This document shows, one piece after another, positions 8,201 to 14,979 of a stretch of 14,985 bases of DNA. The position numbers and the translations under genes were made by a program. The stretch comes from JAABSX01 sp964480455 (lineage in GTDB: Bacteria; Bacteroidota; Bacteroidia; Cytophagales; Microscillaceae), in NCBI GenBank assembly GCA_964480455.1, contig CAYZQI010000119.1, positions 1 to 14,985 on the forward strand. The letters run 5' to 3'. Each line of letters opens with the position of its first letter. The first letter of the stretch is position 1. The notes below the pieces were generated by a model that did not search any database, was not told the origin of the DNA, and worked only from the letters and a program-made list of their open reading frames with translations.

Positions 8201-8398
8201 GAAGCTGATGCCACTGAAAAGCGCACCATAGAAGAAGCTGCTAAACAAGGTGTGATAGCAAGAAAAGCTGCCGAGGTAGCTGCTAAGAAGGCAAAAGAAA
8301 CTGCTTACCGCAAGGCTGACCAGCTTGTGGCAGAGGCTGATAAAAGAGCTGAACAAGTAATGAAAGAAGCACAAGAAAGAGCCGATAAGCTCAAATAA
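5210..8398 (+). CDS. AsmA-family inner-membrane/periplasmic protein with C-terminal coiled coil
   Basis: AsmA-family proteins are long, membrane-anchored, beta-rich proteins linked to lipid transfer or outer-membrane assembly. From the GTG start this one has about 1062 residues. One membrane helix (about 12-33) is followed by the typical N-terminal block with VNIDLDKFSLSIFRNFPNI and a RGFYLKNPRIYAKV-like segment. Two homologous blocks about 115 residues apart carry the diagnostic FPMEGM (near 415) and YPIEGM (near 530), each followed by a Lys/Gly-Arg segment. A Ser/Thr/Pro-rich linker lies around 648-682 and an AsmA C-terminal-type domain around 690-930. The last 120 residues (from about 942) are a Lys/Glu/Ala-rich coiled coil, unusual for the family. 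The frame is open back to a TTG at 5186, but that lies in the putative promoter. The PBP4 gene follows after 48 bases, probably in one operon. Family is firm; cargo is unknown. Confidence 0.88.
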   Translation: MKKPNYRKILKITGYALLGLFVLLLLLVTLVPYFFKDDIKTVIDEQIAKNVNADVNIDLDKFSLSIFRNFPNITASLDDLSIIGREEFAGDTLIAIDRTHVTLDIWSLIFGAETKVRGFYLKNPRIYAKVLKSGKANWNIAIEAPKDTTETKTDTTTTEFEVSIKFWQIENGRIIYDDASLESYLKIENLQHKGRGNFNQDVFDLAIQTAMQELTYRQSGLTYLSKKQIDSDITLNINLPESKYTFKDNQIKINDFSFGFEGFVQLLADKINLDIRFLTKEDKFKNILSLVPGMFTEQFADLKTSGSLKMQGFLKGETDYEGNQLPAFQLGLQVKEGMFQYPALPKSVNQVNMDLLIVNKKGVLNNTFIHLKQLSLNFGKDPVSAQAKIEGLESPFIDALANAKINLSELTQVFPMEGMTLKGDYTLNLKAKGRITPTTIPAIDAKMLLRDGFFKTNQYPDALEQLRIDAAVQNTSGKIEDTQIRLNQLKMVLDKEPFEIKALFSDLNDLRFDVLAKGGIDLAKVLHLYPIEGMEMSGKLRADLQSKGRASYAINGEYTKIPTSGTVSLSNFNYTSTDLAQPLKITEATAKFSPQVLTLEKMKGFIGKSDIKANGTLTNYISYLFSTDAVLKGLLDFRSNRFYANEWTSTTETPSSNTSTATESKTESTAPPPSSNLGESYVVEIPKNLDFRVSAEVKETIYGKLSIKDLAGVVIIKEGKFRMEKITFKTLGGAFTTALLYDPTDLLKPKYAFNLGIKSLPIGNVLSYNAGESAGALAQKLTGDLTSLIDISGNLSSSLTPLLDESLNGTLSINILRGMAKDLPILDRVSSLTNLKSLKAIALNDVLIKGIIKDGKVNYQPFDIKTADLNMNISGSNSLEGALDFLAKLTIPKEKVGGLVATALQTLGAGTDPQGNLLINLKIDGNYLKPDISLLSANGKPSVIQEKKEEVEEKKEEIKSEIKENINERAEEILAAARKQADAIKAQARTQAQKIKEEADATEKRTIEEAAKQGVIARKAAEVAAKKAKETAYRKADQLVAEADKRAEQVMKEAQERADKLK

Positions 8399-8446
8399 AA
8401 TAGATTAAATAATTTGTTAGACCTGAATTAACTTAAAATCAGTAAT

Positions 8447-9961
8447 ATGCAACGCTTCCTCACCAAAGCAGGTATTCTTTTGTGTTTTTTTTCTTTTATC
8501 TTTTTTTTATTGCTGACCTGTGCTCAAAATACCCCTGAAAACAACCCCAAAGCAAAAGTGGCTGATATAAAAGCACTCAAACAAGCCCTTCAACGCCTAG
8601 AGCAAGACCCTCTTTACCAGCATGGCACGGTTGCCTTTTCGCTCATCAATCAAAAAGGAACACCTATTGTAGAACTCAATGCCCAGAAAACACTTACGGT
8701 CGCCTCTGTGATGAAAGCCGTTACTACGGCTACTGCTTTGGCTACCTTGGGAGAAGATTTTAAATTTGAGACTGCCTTGGAGTATAGCGGTAACATAGAA
8801 AATGGTACGCTGAAAGGCGACCTCTTTATCAAAGGCGGAGGAGACCCTACCTTAGCTTCTAACCTCATGAAAGGTCTAACAATGAATGCGTTGTTGGTAC
8901 AATTTACACAAAAAATAAAGGCAAAAGGTATCCAAAAAATAGAAGGGCGTATCATAGCAGATGAAAGCCTTTTTACCTACAACCTCACTCCCGAACAATG
9001 GATTTGGGGTGATATGGGCAACTATTTTGGTACACCCGCAGGCGCAATCAATGTGCTAGACAATACTTACAAACTCTTTTTTCAACCTACCAAGCTAGGG
9101 CAGGTAGCCAATATCTTGCGTACTGAACCAGAAATTCGCCATCTACGCTTTATCAATGAAGTAAAAACTGCCGAAGCAGGTACAGGCGATAGGGCAAGTA
9201 TCGCAGGAGCACCCTACGACCCTGTGCGCTACGTAACAGGCACTATTCCCATGGGAGGCGTTTTTAGTATTAAAGGAGCCATACCCGACCCCGCCTACTA
9301 TTTGGCCTACCAACTGCATCAAAAACTCAAAAACAGCCAAGTAAGCATTGCACACATGCCCGTTACTACACATCAACTCCATTTAGATAAGGCACAATGG
9401 GATACACAACGTACAAACATTTATACGCATCAATCTGCTTCTCTCAAAGAAATTGTAACTTACACCAATCTTTACAGCATCAATCTTTTTGCAGAGGCAC
9501 TCTTGAAAGCCATTGCTCTACAAGTAGCAAGAGAAGCAAGCACTCAAGCAGGAGTAACAGCCGTAGTTGATTTTTGGAAAAAGCAGGGCATTGATACAGA
9601 AGGATTTTTTATGTATGATGGCAGTGGATTAGCCTACAGAAACAGCATTACTACTTCACAATTGACTGCTATTTTGTTGAAGGCTGCACAGAGTAACTAT
9701 GGAAAAACTTTTTTGGCTTCATTACCCATTGCAGGAGTATCGGGCACTATGTATGGCATTGCCAACCAAGGCAGGGCAAAAAACAACCTACGTGCAAAAT
9801 CGGGTGGTATGACAGGGGTACAAGCATATACGGGCTATTTTACCGCCTTCTCAGGCGAACAGTTATGTTTTGCCATTGTAATTAATCGCTATTTGGGAGA
9901 ATATGCACAAACCAAGGCGAAGCTCTCTGCTTTTTTGGCTCTAATGGCAGAAAGCATTTAA
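8447..9961 (+). CDS. dacB: D-alanyl-D-alanine carboxypeptidase/endopeptidase, PBP4 (DacB) type
   Basis: Class C low-molecular-mass penicillin-binding proteins trim or cleave peptidoglycan cross-links in the periplasm through an acyl-serine. All three active-site motifs are visible: S87-V-M-K90, S344-I-N346 and K451-S-G453. The 250-residue gap between the first two, holding GDLFIKGGGDPTL at about 124-136, is the extra-domain arrangement typical of PBP4. The total of 504 residues fits. The N-terminus has a strong hydrophobic stretch (about 9-24) ending LLLTCAQNT. The Cys could be a lipidation site, but Thr at -1 is not a good lipobox, so ordinary signal-peptide cleavage or a retained anchor are also possible. 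It follows the AsmA-like gene closely and fits an envelope-maintenance cluster. Confidence 0.95.
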   Translation: MQRFLTKAGILLCFFSFIFFLLLTCAQNTPENNPKAKVADIKALKQALQRLEQDPLYQHGTVAFSLINQKGTPIVELNAQKTLTVASVMKAVTTATALATLGEDFKFETALEYSGNIENGTLKGDLFIKGGGDPTLASNLMKGLTMNALLVQFTQKIKAKGIQKIEGRIIADESLFTYNLTPEQWIWGDMGNYFGTPAGAINVLDNTYKLFFQPTKLGQVANILRTEPEIRHLRFINEVKTAEAGTGDRASIAGAPYDPVRYVTGTIPMGGVFSIKGAIPDPAYYLAYQLHQKLKNSQVSIAHMPVTTHQLHLDKAQWDTQRTNIYTHQSASLKEIVTYTNLYSINLFAEALLKAIALQVAREASTQAGVTAVVDFWKKQGIDTEGFFMYDGSGLAYRNSITTSQLTAILLKAAQSNYGKTFLASLPIAGVSGTMYGIANQGRAKNNLRAKSGGMTGVQAYTGYFTAFSGEQLCFAIVINRYLGEYAQTKAKLSAFLALMAESI

Positions 9962-10090
9962 CAAGATAAGCAATGATGGGCTAAACACCTAAAAATAAAG
10001 TAAAGTAGGCATTAATGAGTGGTTAATTCTGCCCTGAAAGGCAACTATTTATTTTTTTTTAAAGTCTATAGTATGAACTGAAAATAAAAA

Positions 10091-10945
10091 ATGAACAGTA
10101 CTATGTTATATTTTATCAAAAACTTATCCATATTCTCCTTAGTAGTATTACTATTAAGTTTTACACCTACCAATCCACAAAAATACAGACTCATCAAAAA
10201 TGATTTTTTTAAAAGAGGCGAACACATAGAATACCTTGTGCATTATGGCCCTTTAGTGGCTGGCACTGCCGTAGTAGATGTGCACCCAAAACACTATCTG
10301 CTCAATAACCGCTACTGCTACAGAGTAGATATCAAAGGTAAAACCTCAGGAGTAGGCGGTGCATTGGTTACTGTAAATGATGAGTGGCGTTCTTACATAG
10401 ACACAGCTTCTTTTTTCCCGCACCGTTTTTACAGAAACATAGAAGAAGGTGATTTTAGGCGCAAAGAACTAACCGATTTTAACCCTGTGAGCAATACTGC
10501 GCTGATGAAGTTTGAACAGTTTAGTGCAAAAGAAAAAGATGCAAGCAAGAAGAAGAAAAATACAGTTAAAGTAAATGTACCCGATTATGTACAAGATATT
10601 GTGAGTGGCTATTATTATTTACGCACTATTGACTTTAATACCCTTAGTGCCGGAGAAATAGTTACTGTACCAGGTATTTTAGAAGACAAACTCTACAATC
10701 TTAAAGTCAGATTTTTAGGAAAAGACATTATACGTACTAAATTTGGTAAAATCAATGCTTTCAAGTTAGTACCAATTATGCCCGAAAATGGCTTATTTAG
10801 CGGTGAAAGCTCAGTCAGATTTTGGGTTTCTGACGACAAAAACCGTGTGCCTGTACGCATAGAGGCCGATATGTTTATTGGCAAAGTAGTGATAGAGATT
10901 ACCAATCATAGAAATTTGAAACATCCCTTGAATTTTGCAAAATAA
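10091..10945 (+). CDS. DUF3108 domain-containing exported protein
   Basis: The 284-residue protein starts with a signal peptide or anchor (hydrophobic core about 13-24, then FTPTNPQ). The rest matches the DUF3108 pattern: FKRGEHIEYLVHYGPLVAGTA near 40-60, a DEWRSYIDT segment near 101-109, a GYYYLRTIDF segment near 173-182, and a C-terminal FWVSDDKNRVPVRIEADMFIG block in which a sensor-like beta sheet ends. The biochemical function of the family is not established; it is generally exported and beta-rich. A basic loop (KEKDASKKKKNTVKVNV) interrupts the middle of the domain. It is 129 bases after the PBP4 gene, on the same strand, and ends at a strong terminator. The first ATG (10091) is used; Met5 (10103) would also leave a full signal peptide. 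Confidence 0.88.
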   Translation: MNSTMLYFIKNLSIFSLVVLLLSFTPTNPQKYRLIKNDFFKRGEHIEYLVHYGPLVAGTAVVDVHPKHYLLNNRYCYRVDIKGKTSGVGGALVTVNDEWRSYIDTASFFPHRFYRNIEEGDFRRKELTDFNPVSNTALMKFEQFSAKEKDASKKKKNTVKVNVPDYVQDIVSGYYYLRTIDFNTLSAGEIVTVPGILEDKLYNLKVRFLGKDIIRTKFGKINAFKLVPIMPENGLFSGESSVRFWVSDDKNRVPVRIEADMFIGKVVIEITNHRNLKHPLNFAK

Positions 10946-10975
10946 GTTTTAATTATTTGTGATTTTGAGTTTAAG

Positions 10976-11010
10976 AAGTGTTTGCAGGTTGCTGCAAACA
11001 CTTTTTATTT
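10976..11010 (+). terminator. Strong intrinsic terminator after the DUF3108 gene, shared with the menD end
   Basis: A perfect 12-bp stem (10976-10987 with 10992-11003, arm AAGTGTTTGCAG) closes a GTTG loop and runs into TTTATTTT on the plus strand. It lies about 30 bases after the DUF3108 stop. The T-tract contains the menD stop codon (11005-11007, minus strand), so the hairpin also forms right after menD. On the minus strand the sequence after it is not U-rich, so it is best for the plus strand. Confidence 0.85.
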
Positions 11011-12810
11011 TAGTATCACCTCAGACTGCTTGCGGTAATCTTTTTTTAGTTTTTGATATACTTCGGCATTTATCACCTTATTAGTAATAATTTCTAGGAG
11101 TTGTACATTGGAAGTATGCAGGTTCTCAAAGAGTGCTTTGAGGGCTGTTTCAAGACGCTCGAGAGTATCAGCAACATAGTAGGTCATTTCAAAGTCTTTG
11201 GCAGTATTGGCGGCATTGAGTCGTTGAGTTGTCTCAAAATATTCTTCAAACTCAGGTTGTTGGCGAGGTCCTTCAATCATTCTAAAAATATTTCCACCGT
11301 GGTTATTGAGTAAAATAATACGCAAATTAGCAGGGAGTTGATTGTTCCAAAGTCCGTTGCGGTCATAAAAAAATGCCAAATCGCCAATCAACAATACGAC
11401 CATGCGCTCAGGCGAAGCCATTGCAGCACCTACTGCCGTACTAAGGCAGCCATCAATTCCACTTGTGCCTCGGTTAGCATAGAATATGGGTACTTTTTCT
11501 GTATCTCTGAGGTAGCTAGGCACTCCCCAGAGATTGGCATAGCGCACAGGCATAGAGTTAGAAAAGTGTATAAGGGCTTTTTCGGGTAGCAATTCCATTA
11601 TTTTAGCTACTACTTCTAGTTCTGAAAAGTCATCTTTTTCAAAAGTATATCCATACAAAAACTTACTTGCATTTCTTTCTGCTTGTTGCCAATCTTCATA
11701 ATAAGGTGTATCTTCTTCGGGTTCGGCTTGGAGTAGATTTTTGAAATCTAAATCTTGGAAAAGCTGCTCAAAAAAGTGCGTGGGTGTCATCGGTACGACG
11801 TGAGTGAGGCTCTGAAAAGTGTCTATGAGGTATTCGCATTCGCTCAATTGCCAATGTACTTCTGGCGGATATTTTTTGAAATAGGCTTTTAAGGGTTTTG
11901 AAAGAAAAGCCTTTCCGAAGGTAATGAGCAAGTCAGGCTTTAATGTTTCTAAAAAGGTAGCATTCGGATTTATTAGAAATATATCTTGGTGCTGTATTGA
12001 TTCAGCAAGAGCGGCAGTATTAGCTATGATATCAGCTACTATCACTACTTTATAATCTTGCTGTAAGTGTTTTAAACTTTTGAGTAAATTTTCATCAAAA
12101 AAGCCTTGCCCTACTAAGATGAGCTTGCGCTCGTACTGTTCCCAATCATTGAGTAGTTTTTGCCAGGTATTTTTCTCAAGATTTATTTGGCTTGGTAGCA
12201 TTTGTATCCATCTTGGCTTTTTCGGAAACTCAAAAACTGTGTCAGATTTAGGATAGAAAGGTTCTCTGAAGGGCAAATTGATATGCACAGGCCCATAAGG
12301 TGGTTTTTTAGCAATTAGCAATGCTTCATTTATCACACGCTCGGCATACCATAGGGCATCGGGGTGGCTCAGGTCAGTAGGGATATGATAGGCTGCCTTA
12401 ACGTGCTTTCCATAGAGATTTTCTTGCCTAATCGCCTGATTATCAGCTTGATCTATCCATTCTGCTGGTCGGTCGGCGGTAAATACAACAAGTGGAATTT
12501 GTAGATAAAAAGCCTCTGCAATGGCAGGGGCATAGTTGAGGGCGGCTGTACCAGAGGTACAAGCCATGCCTACAAGAGGGACTGTCAGTGCGTTATTTTT
12601 CTCGATATGTTCCGCCACCAGTTGTTGTGCCATACCGAGCGCAGTATAAGCGGCCGCACGCTCATCGCTCAGGGTATAAGTTTTGATGTGTGGGTGTCTA
12701 TTAAAAGTAATGGCAAGGGGTGCTACTCTGGAGCCTGGTGATAGGATTACATTTTTCAAACCATGTAAGAAACTGATTTGGGAGAGCACACACAAAAAAT
12801 TATAGAGCAT
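11005..12810 (-). CDS. menD: 2-succinyl-5-enolpyruvyl-6-hydroxy-3-cyclohexene-1-carboxylate synthase (MenD)
   Basis: MenD is the thiamine-diphosphate enzyme that joins isochorismate and 2-oxoglutarate in menaquinone synthesis. In the 601-residue protein the N-terminal domain shows NVILSPGSRVAPLAITF at 20-36 and SDERAAAYTALG from 48, where E50 is the catalytic Glu that activates the cofactor. The C-terminal domain shows NRGTSGIDGCLSTAVGAA and the cofactor/magnesium motif G476-D477 running to N502-N503 (LLNNHGG). It is somewhat longer than the E. coli enzyme (about 556). The start ATG at 12810 leaves a short, normal N-terminus. No other men gene is adjacent. It converges with the DUF3108 gene and diverges from the SiaB-like gene. 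Confidence 0.96.
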   Translation of the reverse strand: MLYNFLCVLSQISFLHGLKNVILSPGSRVAPLAITFNRHPHIKTYTLSDERAAAYTALGMAQQLVAEHIEKNNALTVPLVGMACTSGTAALNYAPAIAEAFYLQIPLVVFTADRPAEWIDQADNQAIRQENLYGKHVKAAYHIPTDLSHPDALWYAERVINEALLIAKKPPYGPVHINLPFREPFYPKSDTVFEFPKKPRWIQMLPSQINLEKNTWQKLLNDWEQYERKLILVGQGFFDENLLKSLKHLQQDYKVVIVADIIANTAALAESIQHQDIFLINPNATFLETLKPDLLITFGKAFLSKPLKAYFKKYPPEVHWQLSECEYLIDTFQSLTHVVPMTPTHFFEQLFQDLDFKNLLQAEPEEDTPYYEDWQQAERNASKFLYGYTFEKDDFSELEVVAKIMELLPEKALIHFSNSMPVRYANLWGVPSYLRDTEKVPIFYANRGTSGIDGCLSTAVGAAMASPERMVVLLIGDLAFFYDRNGLWNNQLPANLRIILLNNHGGNIFRMIEGPRQQPEFEEYFETTQRLNAANTAKDFEMTYYVADTLERLETALKALFENLHTSNVQLLEIITNKVINAEVYQKLKKDYRKQSEVILK

Positions 12811-12835
12811 AGCGTAATAATTAAGTTTTTTTTTG

Positions 12836-12843
12836 CAAATTTA
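12836..12843 (-). promoter_or_regulatory. Candidate menD promoter, -7 box TAAATTTG
   Basis: On the minus strand this is an exact TAnnTTTG match 25 bases before the menD start codon, giving a leader of about 18-20 nucleotides. No good -33 box is seen at the usual spacing. Confidence 0.4.
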
Positions 12844-12940
12844 CACCTTGATACTTCATTTAATCACATACCAAATCAATTATTAGAGGCAGTAAATGTA
12901 ATAAAATGCTTGATGGCTAATTTATTGGATTAAAAATGAG

Positions 12941-12948
12941 TATCTTTG
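12941..12948 (+). promoter_or_regulatory. Candidate promoter of the SiaB/SiaC cassette, -7 box TATCTTTG
   Basis: An exact TAnnTTTG match lies in the menD-siaB intergenic region. It would give a leader of roughly 130 nucleotides before the kinase start at 13083. A TTG at 12925-12927 is only 13 bases upstream, too close for a standard -33 box, so the call rests on the -7 box. Confidence 0.35.
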
Positions 12949-13082
12949 TTGTCATTTTGGTTATCTTCTTATTCTTCAATGATACTGTGAGCAAATAAAT
13001 GCTTCAGTAAAATAAAGATTGTTAAAACCAACTTGGCTATTAATTAGTTTTTTACCAACTTATCTTAATTTTTGATAAAGGT

Positions 13083-13625
13083 ATGCTTGATGTGTATAAT
13101 TATTACAAACAAATGCAAGAGGAATCAGTCATCTTGTACTTTAAAGGTGAAATCACCAACAGTTTGCTTACGTCTATTCTTCAATTGGTAGATGATCGCT
13201 TGGAGCATAAAAGCGAAGACATAAAAACAAAGAAGAAGGTGTTTAGTATTCTTTTAGAGTGTCTTCAAAATATATATAACTACCAGCAGCTAAAATCTTT
13301 TGAAAATGAGCAGCTTTTGGCGGCAGCCCTCATGATACGGCGTACTGATGATGCTTATCATATCATTACGGGTAATTTTGTGGAAAATAATATGGTGGAA
13401 TTGCTCAAAGAAAAAATAGACCAAGTAAATGCACTTGACCCCAACTCACTGAAAGATTATTATAAAGAGGTACTCGCTATCAATGACCCCACGCCAAGTG
13501 GTGGTGCGGGACTGGGTATCATAGATATGGCACGAAAGTCAGGTAATAAAATAAGTTATCACTTTGAAGAAAGTGAAAATGATTTTTCGTTTTATAGCCT
13601 TGAAGTAAAAGTACCTATTCAATAA
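13083..13625 (+). CDS. siaB: SiaB-family protein kinase (DUF6272)
   Basis: SiaB proteins are small kinases with a degenerate GHKL/HATPase fold. In Pseudomonas aeruginosa SiaB phosphorylates the partner protein SiaC. The 180-residue protein here has an N-box-like E59-C-L-Q-N63 in the first helical half (LLECLQNIYNY) and a glycine-rich box S139-G-G-A-G-L-G145 followed by IIDMARKSGNKISY, the order expected for ATP binding in this fold. There is no signal peptide or membrane segment, so it is cytoplasmic. It is the first gene of a tight same-strand cassette: the SiaC-like partner begins 60 bases after its stop. Family assignment rests on the motifs, the size and above all the adjacent partner. 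Phosphorylation of that partner is inferred. Confidence 0.87.
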   Translation: MLDVYNYYKQMQEESVILYFKGEITNSLLTSILQLVDDRLEHKSEDIKTKKKVFSILLECLQNIYNYQQLKSFENEQLLAAALMIRRTDDAYHIITGNFVENNMVELLKEKIDQVNALDPNSLKDYYKEVLAINDPTPSGGAGLGIIDMARKSGNKISYHFEESENDFSFYSLEVKVPIQ

Positions 13626-13631
13626 AAATAC

Positions 13632-13639
13632 TATATTTG
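13632..13639 (+). promoter_or_regulatory. Candidate internal promoter for the SiaC-like gene, -7 box TATATTTG
   Basis: An exact TAnnTTTG match lies in the 60-base gap between the kinase and SiaC-like genes, 46 bases before the latter's ATG. It could make SiaC and the downstream membrane gene in excess of the kinase. No -33 box was recognised. Confidence 0.3.
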
Positions 13640-13685
13640 TATTCCCTAAATTTTTTATTTTTAAAAAGACTCATTTCATAATTGA

Positions 13686-14063
13686 ATGGAAAACATAAAG
13701 TTAGAAGGAACAGGACGTACACCAGAGGTGAGCTTTGATGCACTCACAGGAAATTTGCTAATTGCAGGTAGGTCAATTCCTGAAAATTCTATTGCATTTT
13801 ATCAACCACTTTTTGATTGGCTTGATGAATATGTCAAAAGCCCTTCGGTGAAAACACTTTTTGAGTTTAATCTCGAGTACTTCAACACCAGTTCTTCTAA
13901 ATGTATCTTGGATATGCTCCGAAAATTAGAGCTACTCTCCGAAAAAAATCAAAATACGCTCGTAAAATGGTATTTTGATGAAGGAGATGAAGACATGGAA
14001 GAATCTGGTAATGATTTTAAATCTCTCATTAACTTAGAGATAGAATTGGTAATGAAATCTTGA
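13686..14063 (+). CDS. siaC: SiaC-family regulatory phosphoprotein (DUF1987)
   Basis: SiaC is a small STAS-like switch protein. In Pseudomonas aeruginosa its unphosphorylated form activates the diguanylate cyclase SiaD, SiaB phosphorylates it on Thr68 and the phosphatase SiaA reverses this. The 125-residue protein here has the family opening (GTGRTPEVSFD at 8-18), an LLIAGRSIPEN strand-turn at 24-34, FYQPLFDWLDEY at 38-49, and the switch motif E64-Y-F-N-T68-S-S-S-K72. The acceptor Thr therefore falls at exactly the same number. The segment KWYFDEGDEDMEESG near 94-108 is typical of the family. It lies between its kinase and a coiled-coil membrane gene that starts 11 bases after its stop. No diguanylate cyclase is present in the window, so its effector here is unknown. 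Confidence 0.9.
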   Translation: MENIKLEGTGRTPEVSFDALTGNLLIAGRSIPENSIAFYQPLFDWLDEYVKSPSVKTLFEFNLEYFNTSSSKCILDMLRKLELLSEKNQNTLVKWYFDEGDEDMEESGNDFKSLINLEIELVMKS

Positions 14064-14074
14064 ACCCTGAGTGA

Positions 14075-14713
14075 ATGTCAGTCCAACAACCCAAAGATGT
14101 TTTTGAAAAAGAGGTACAAACCCTCAATCGTGCTAAACAATTGCTTAGCACGAAAGAACATTCTATTGAGCAAGTCAAAGAGGAATACAAAAAACTTAGC
14201 CTTGAATACGAAACCCTCCTCAATGATGCACGTGTGATGACTCGTGTAAGCGACCGACTTCAAGTAAAACTCAATAAAGCTTACGACCAGCTCAACCATA
14301 AAACAAATCTTCTTGAAGAGACTCACGGCAAACTTGACCTCGCTTACAAAGATTTACAAAAAAGTACTGAAGAAATAAACCAGAAGCGTATAATGCTTCA
14401 GAATACAGTGAATGAACTGACGCAAGCCAAAATCAGTAAGCGTGCAACTACCATCACCCTCACTGCCGCTATCTTACTTTTTGGTGTGTCAGAGTTGTTT
14501 TTTGACCCCATTATAGACAATTATTATGAAAATGAATTCTTTATCAATACTATGCTCAAGATGTCTTTTGCATTGCTTCTAAAACCCATAGACTATTTAA
14601 TTGAATGGTATTTACTGCAAGAAGTAAAGCGAAAAAACGCCAAAAACCTTGGCAATGCTCAAACAGAAGAAGCTCTGCCCGAAAAAGAAACACAGCAAAA
14701 AATTAAAGTCTGA
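14075..14713 (+). CDS. Coiled-coil protein with two membrane segments, third gene of the SiaB/SiaC cassette
   Basis: No established family is recognised. The 212-residue protein is a long heptad-rich coiled coil from about residue 8 to 118 (Leu/Lys/Glu/Gln periodicity, for example LSLEYETLLNDARV and LEETHGKLDLAYKDL). A compact hydrophobic hairpin follows: one segment at about 124-141 (TITLTAAILLFGVSELFF), a short acidic/aromatic turn (DPIIDNYYENEF), and a second at about 157-178. A charged tail of about 30 residues ends the protein. Both long termini are rich in Lys/Glu and most likely cytoplasmic, which would put the coiled coil within reach of SiaB and SiaC. It starts 11 bases after the SiaC stop, so cotranscription and possibly translational coupling are expected. 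A role as membrane anchor or effector of the switch is inference. Confidence 0.82.
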   Translation: MSVQQPKDVFEKEVQTLNRAKQLLSTKEHSIEQVKEEYKKLSLEYETLLNDARVMTRVSDRLQVKLNKAYDQLNHKTNLLEETHGKLDLAYKDLQKSTEEINQKRIMLQNTVNELTQAKISKRATTITLTAAILLFGVSELFFDPIIDNYYENEFFINTMLKMSFALLLKPIDYLIEWYLLQEVKRKNAKNLGNAQTEEALPEKETQQKIKV

Positions 14714-14724
14714 TTTTCTTCAAA

Positions 14725-14762
14725 CAAAAAAACCTTGCATTCACCAAAAACGCATGCAAAGT
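14725..14762 (-). terminator. Intrinsic terminator-like hairpin after the WG-repeat fragment
   Basis: Arms 14732-14740 and 14754-14762 pair at eight of nine positions around a 13-base loop, and on the minus strand run into a seven-T tract (14732-14726). It lies 26 bases beyond the stop of the WG-repeat frame. It could also help to end plus-strand transcription of the cassette, but no T-tract follows on that strand. Confidence 0.55.
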
Positions 14763-14787
14763 CTTCTATAAAATCTATCTTTCTGGA

Positions 14788-14979
14788 TTAACCTTTTGGA
14801 TTAGTATCTGATTTTTCAATTTTTTTGACCTCACCATTTTGTGCTACTTCAAAATATCCCCCAATGATGTTGTAATTTACTGCATCATAAACAGGCGCAA
14901 TAACCTCTTTTGCCTGCTTATCTATCAAGCCTACTTTTCCATTGAGTTCTACTATAATGCTCCCCAAAATTAGTACCAC
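14788..14979 (-). CDS. WG-repeat protein, short or broken, at the window edge
   Basis: The frame encodes about 63 residues containing one clear WG-type repeat (VELNGKVGLIDKQAKEVIAPVYDAV), with Val in place of the usual Trp, a weaker start of a second unit (GGYFEVAQNGEVKKIEK), and a Lys/Asp-rich end. WG repeats normally occur in series in larger, often exported proteins. Here the frame is closed by a TAA at 14985-14983, two codons before the GTG at 14979, and there is no ATG. It is therefore either a very short protein with a GTG or TTG start, or the 3' end of a larger gene interrupted by a stop or frameshift. The window edge prevents a decision. Confidence 0.45.
   Translation of the reverse strand: MVLILGSIIVELNGKVGLIDKQAKEVIAPVYDAVNYNIIGGYFEVAQNGEVKKIEKSDTNPKG

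Noticed and set aside
8129..8374. An 81-residue minus-strand frame rich in Phe, Ser and Leu opposite the end of the AsmA-like gene.
   Set aside because: It is the complement of the Lys/Glu/Ala coiled-coil codons and has no independent support.
9471..9490. The PBP4 second motif reads S-I-N rather than the S-D-N or S-N-N of well-studied enzymes.
   Set aside because: Only Ser and Asn of the SxN motif are required in the family, and the context (LYSINLFAEALLK) is otherwise normal, so this is ordinary variation.
10033..10062. A GCC/GGC mini-hairpin followed by a T-rich stretch after the PBP4 gene, a possible terminator.
   Set aside because: The stem is only four or five base pairs and the T-run starts several bases later. 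It is too weak to call.
11338..11589. An 83-residue plus-strand frame inside menD.
   Set aside because: It lies opposite the thiamine-diphosphate-binding region of menD, which is strongly conserved. It is a shadow frame.
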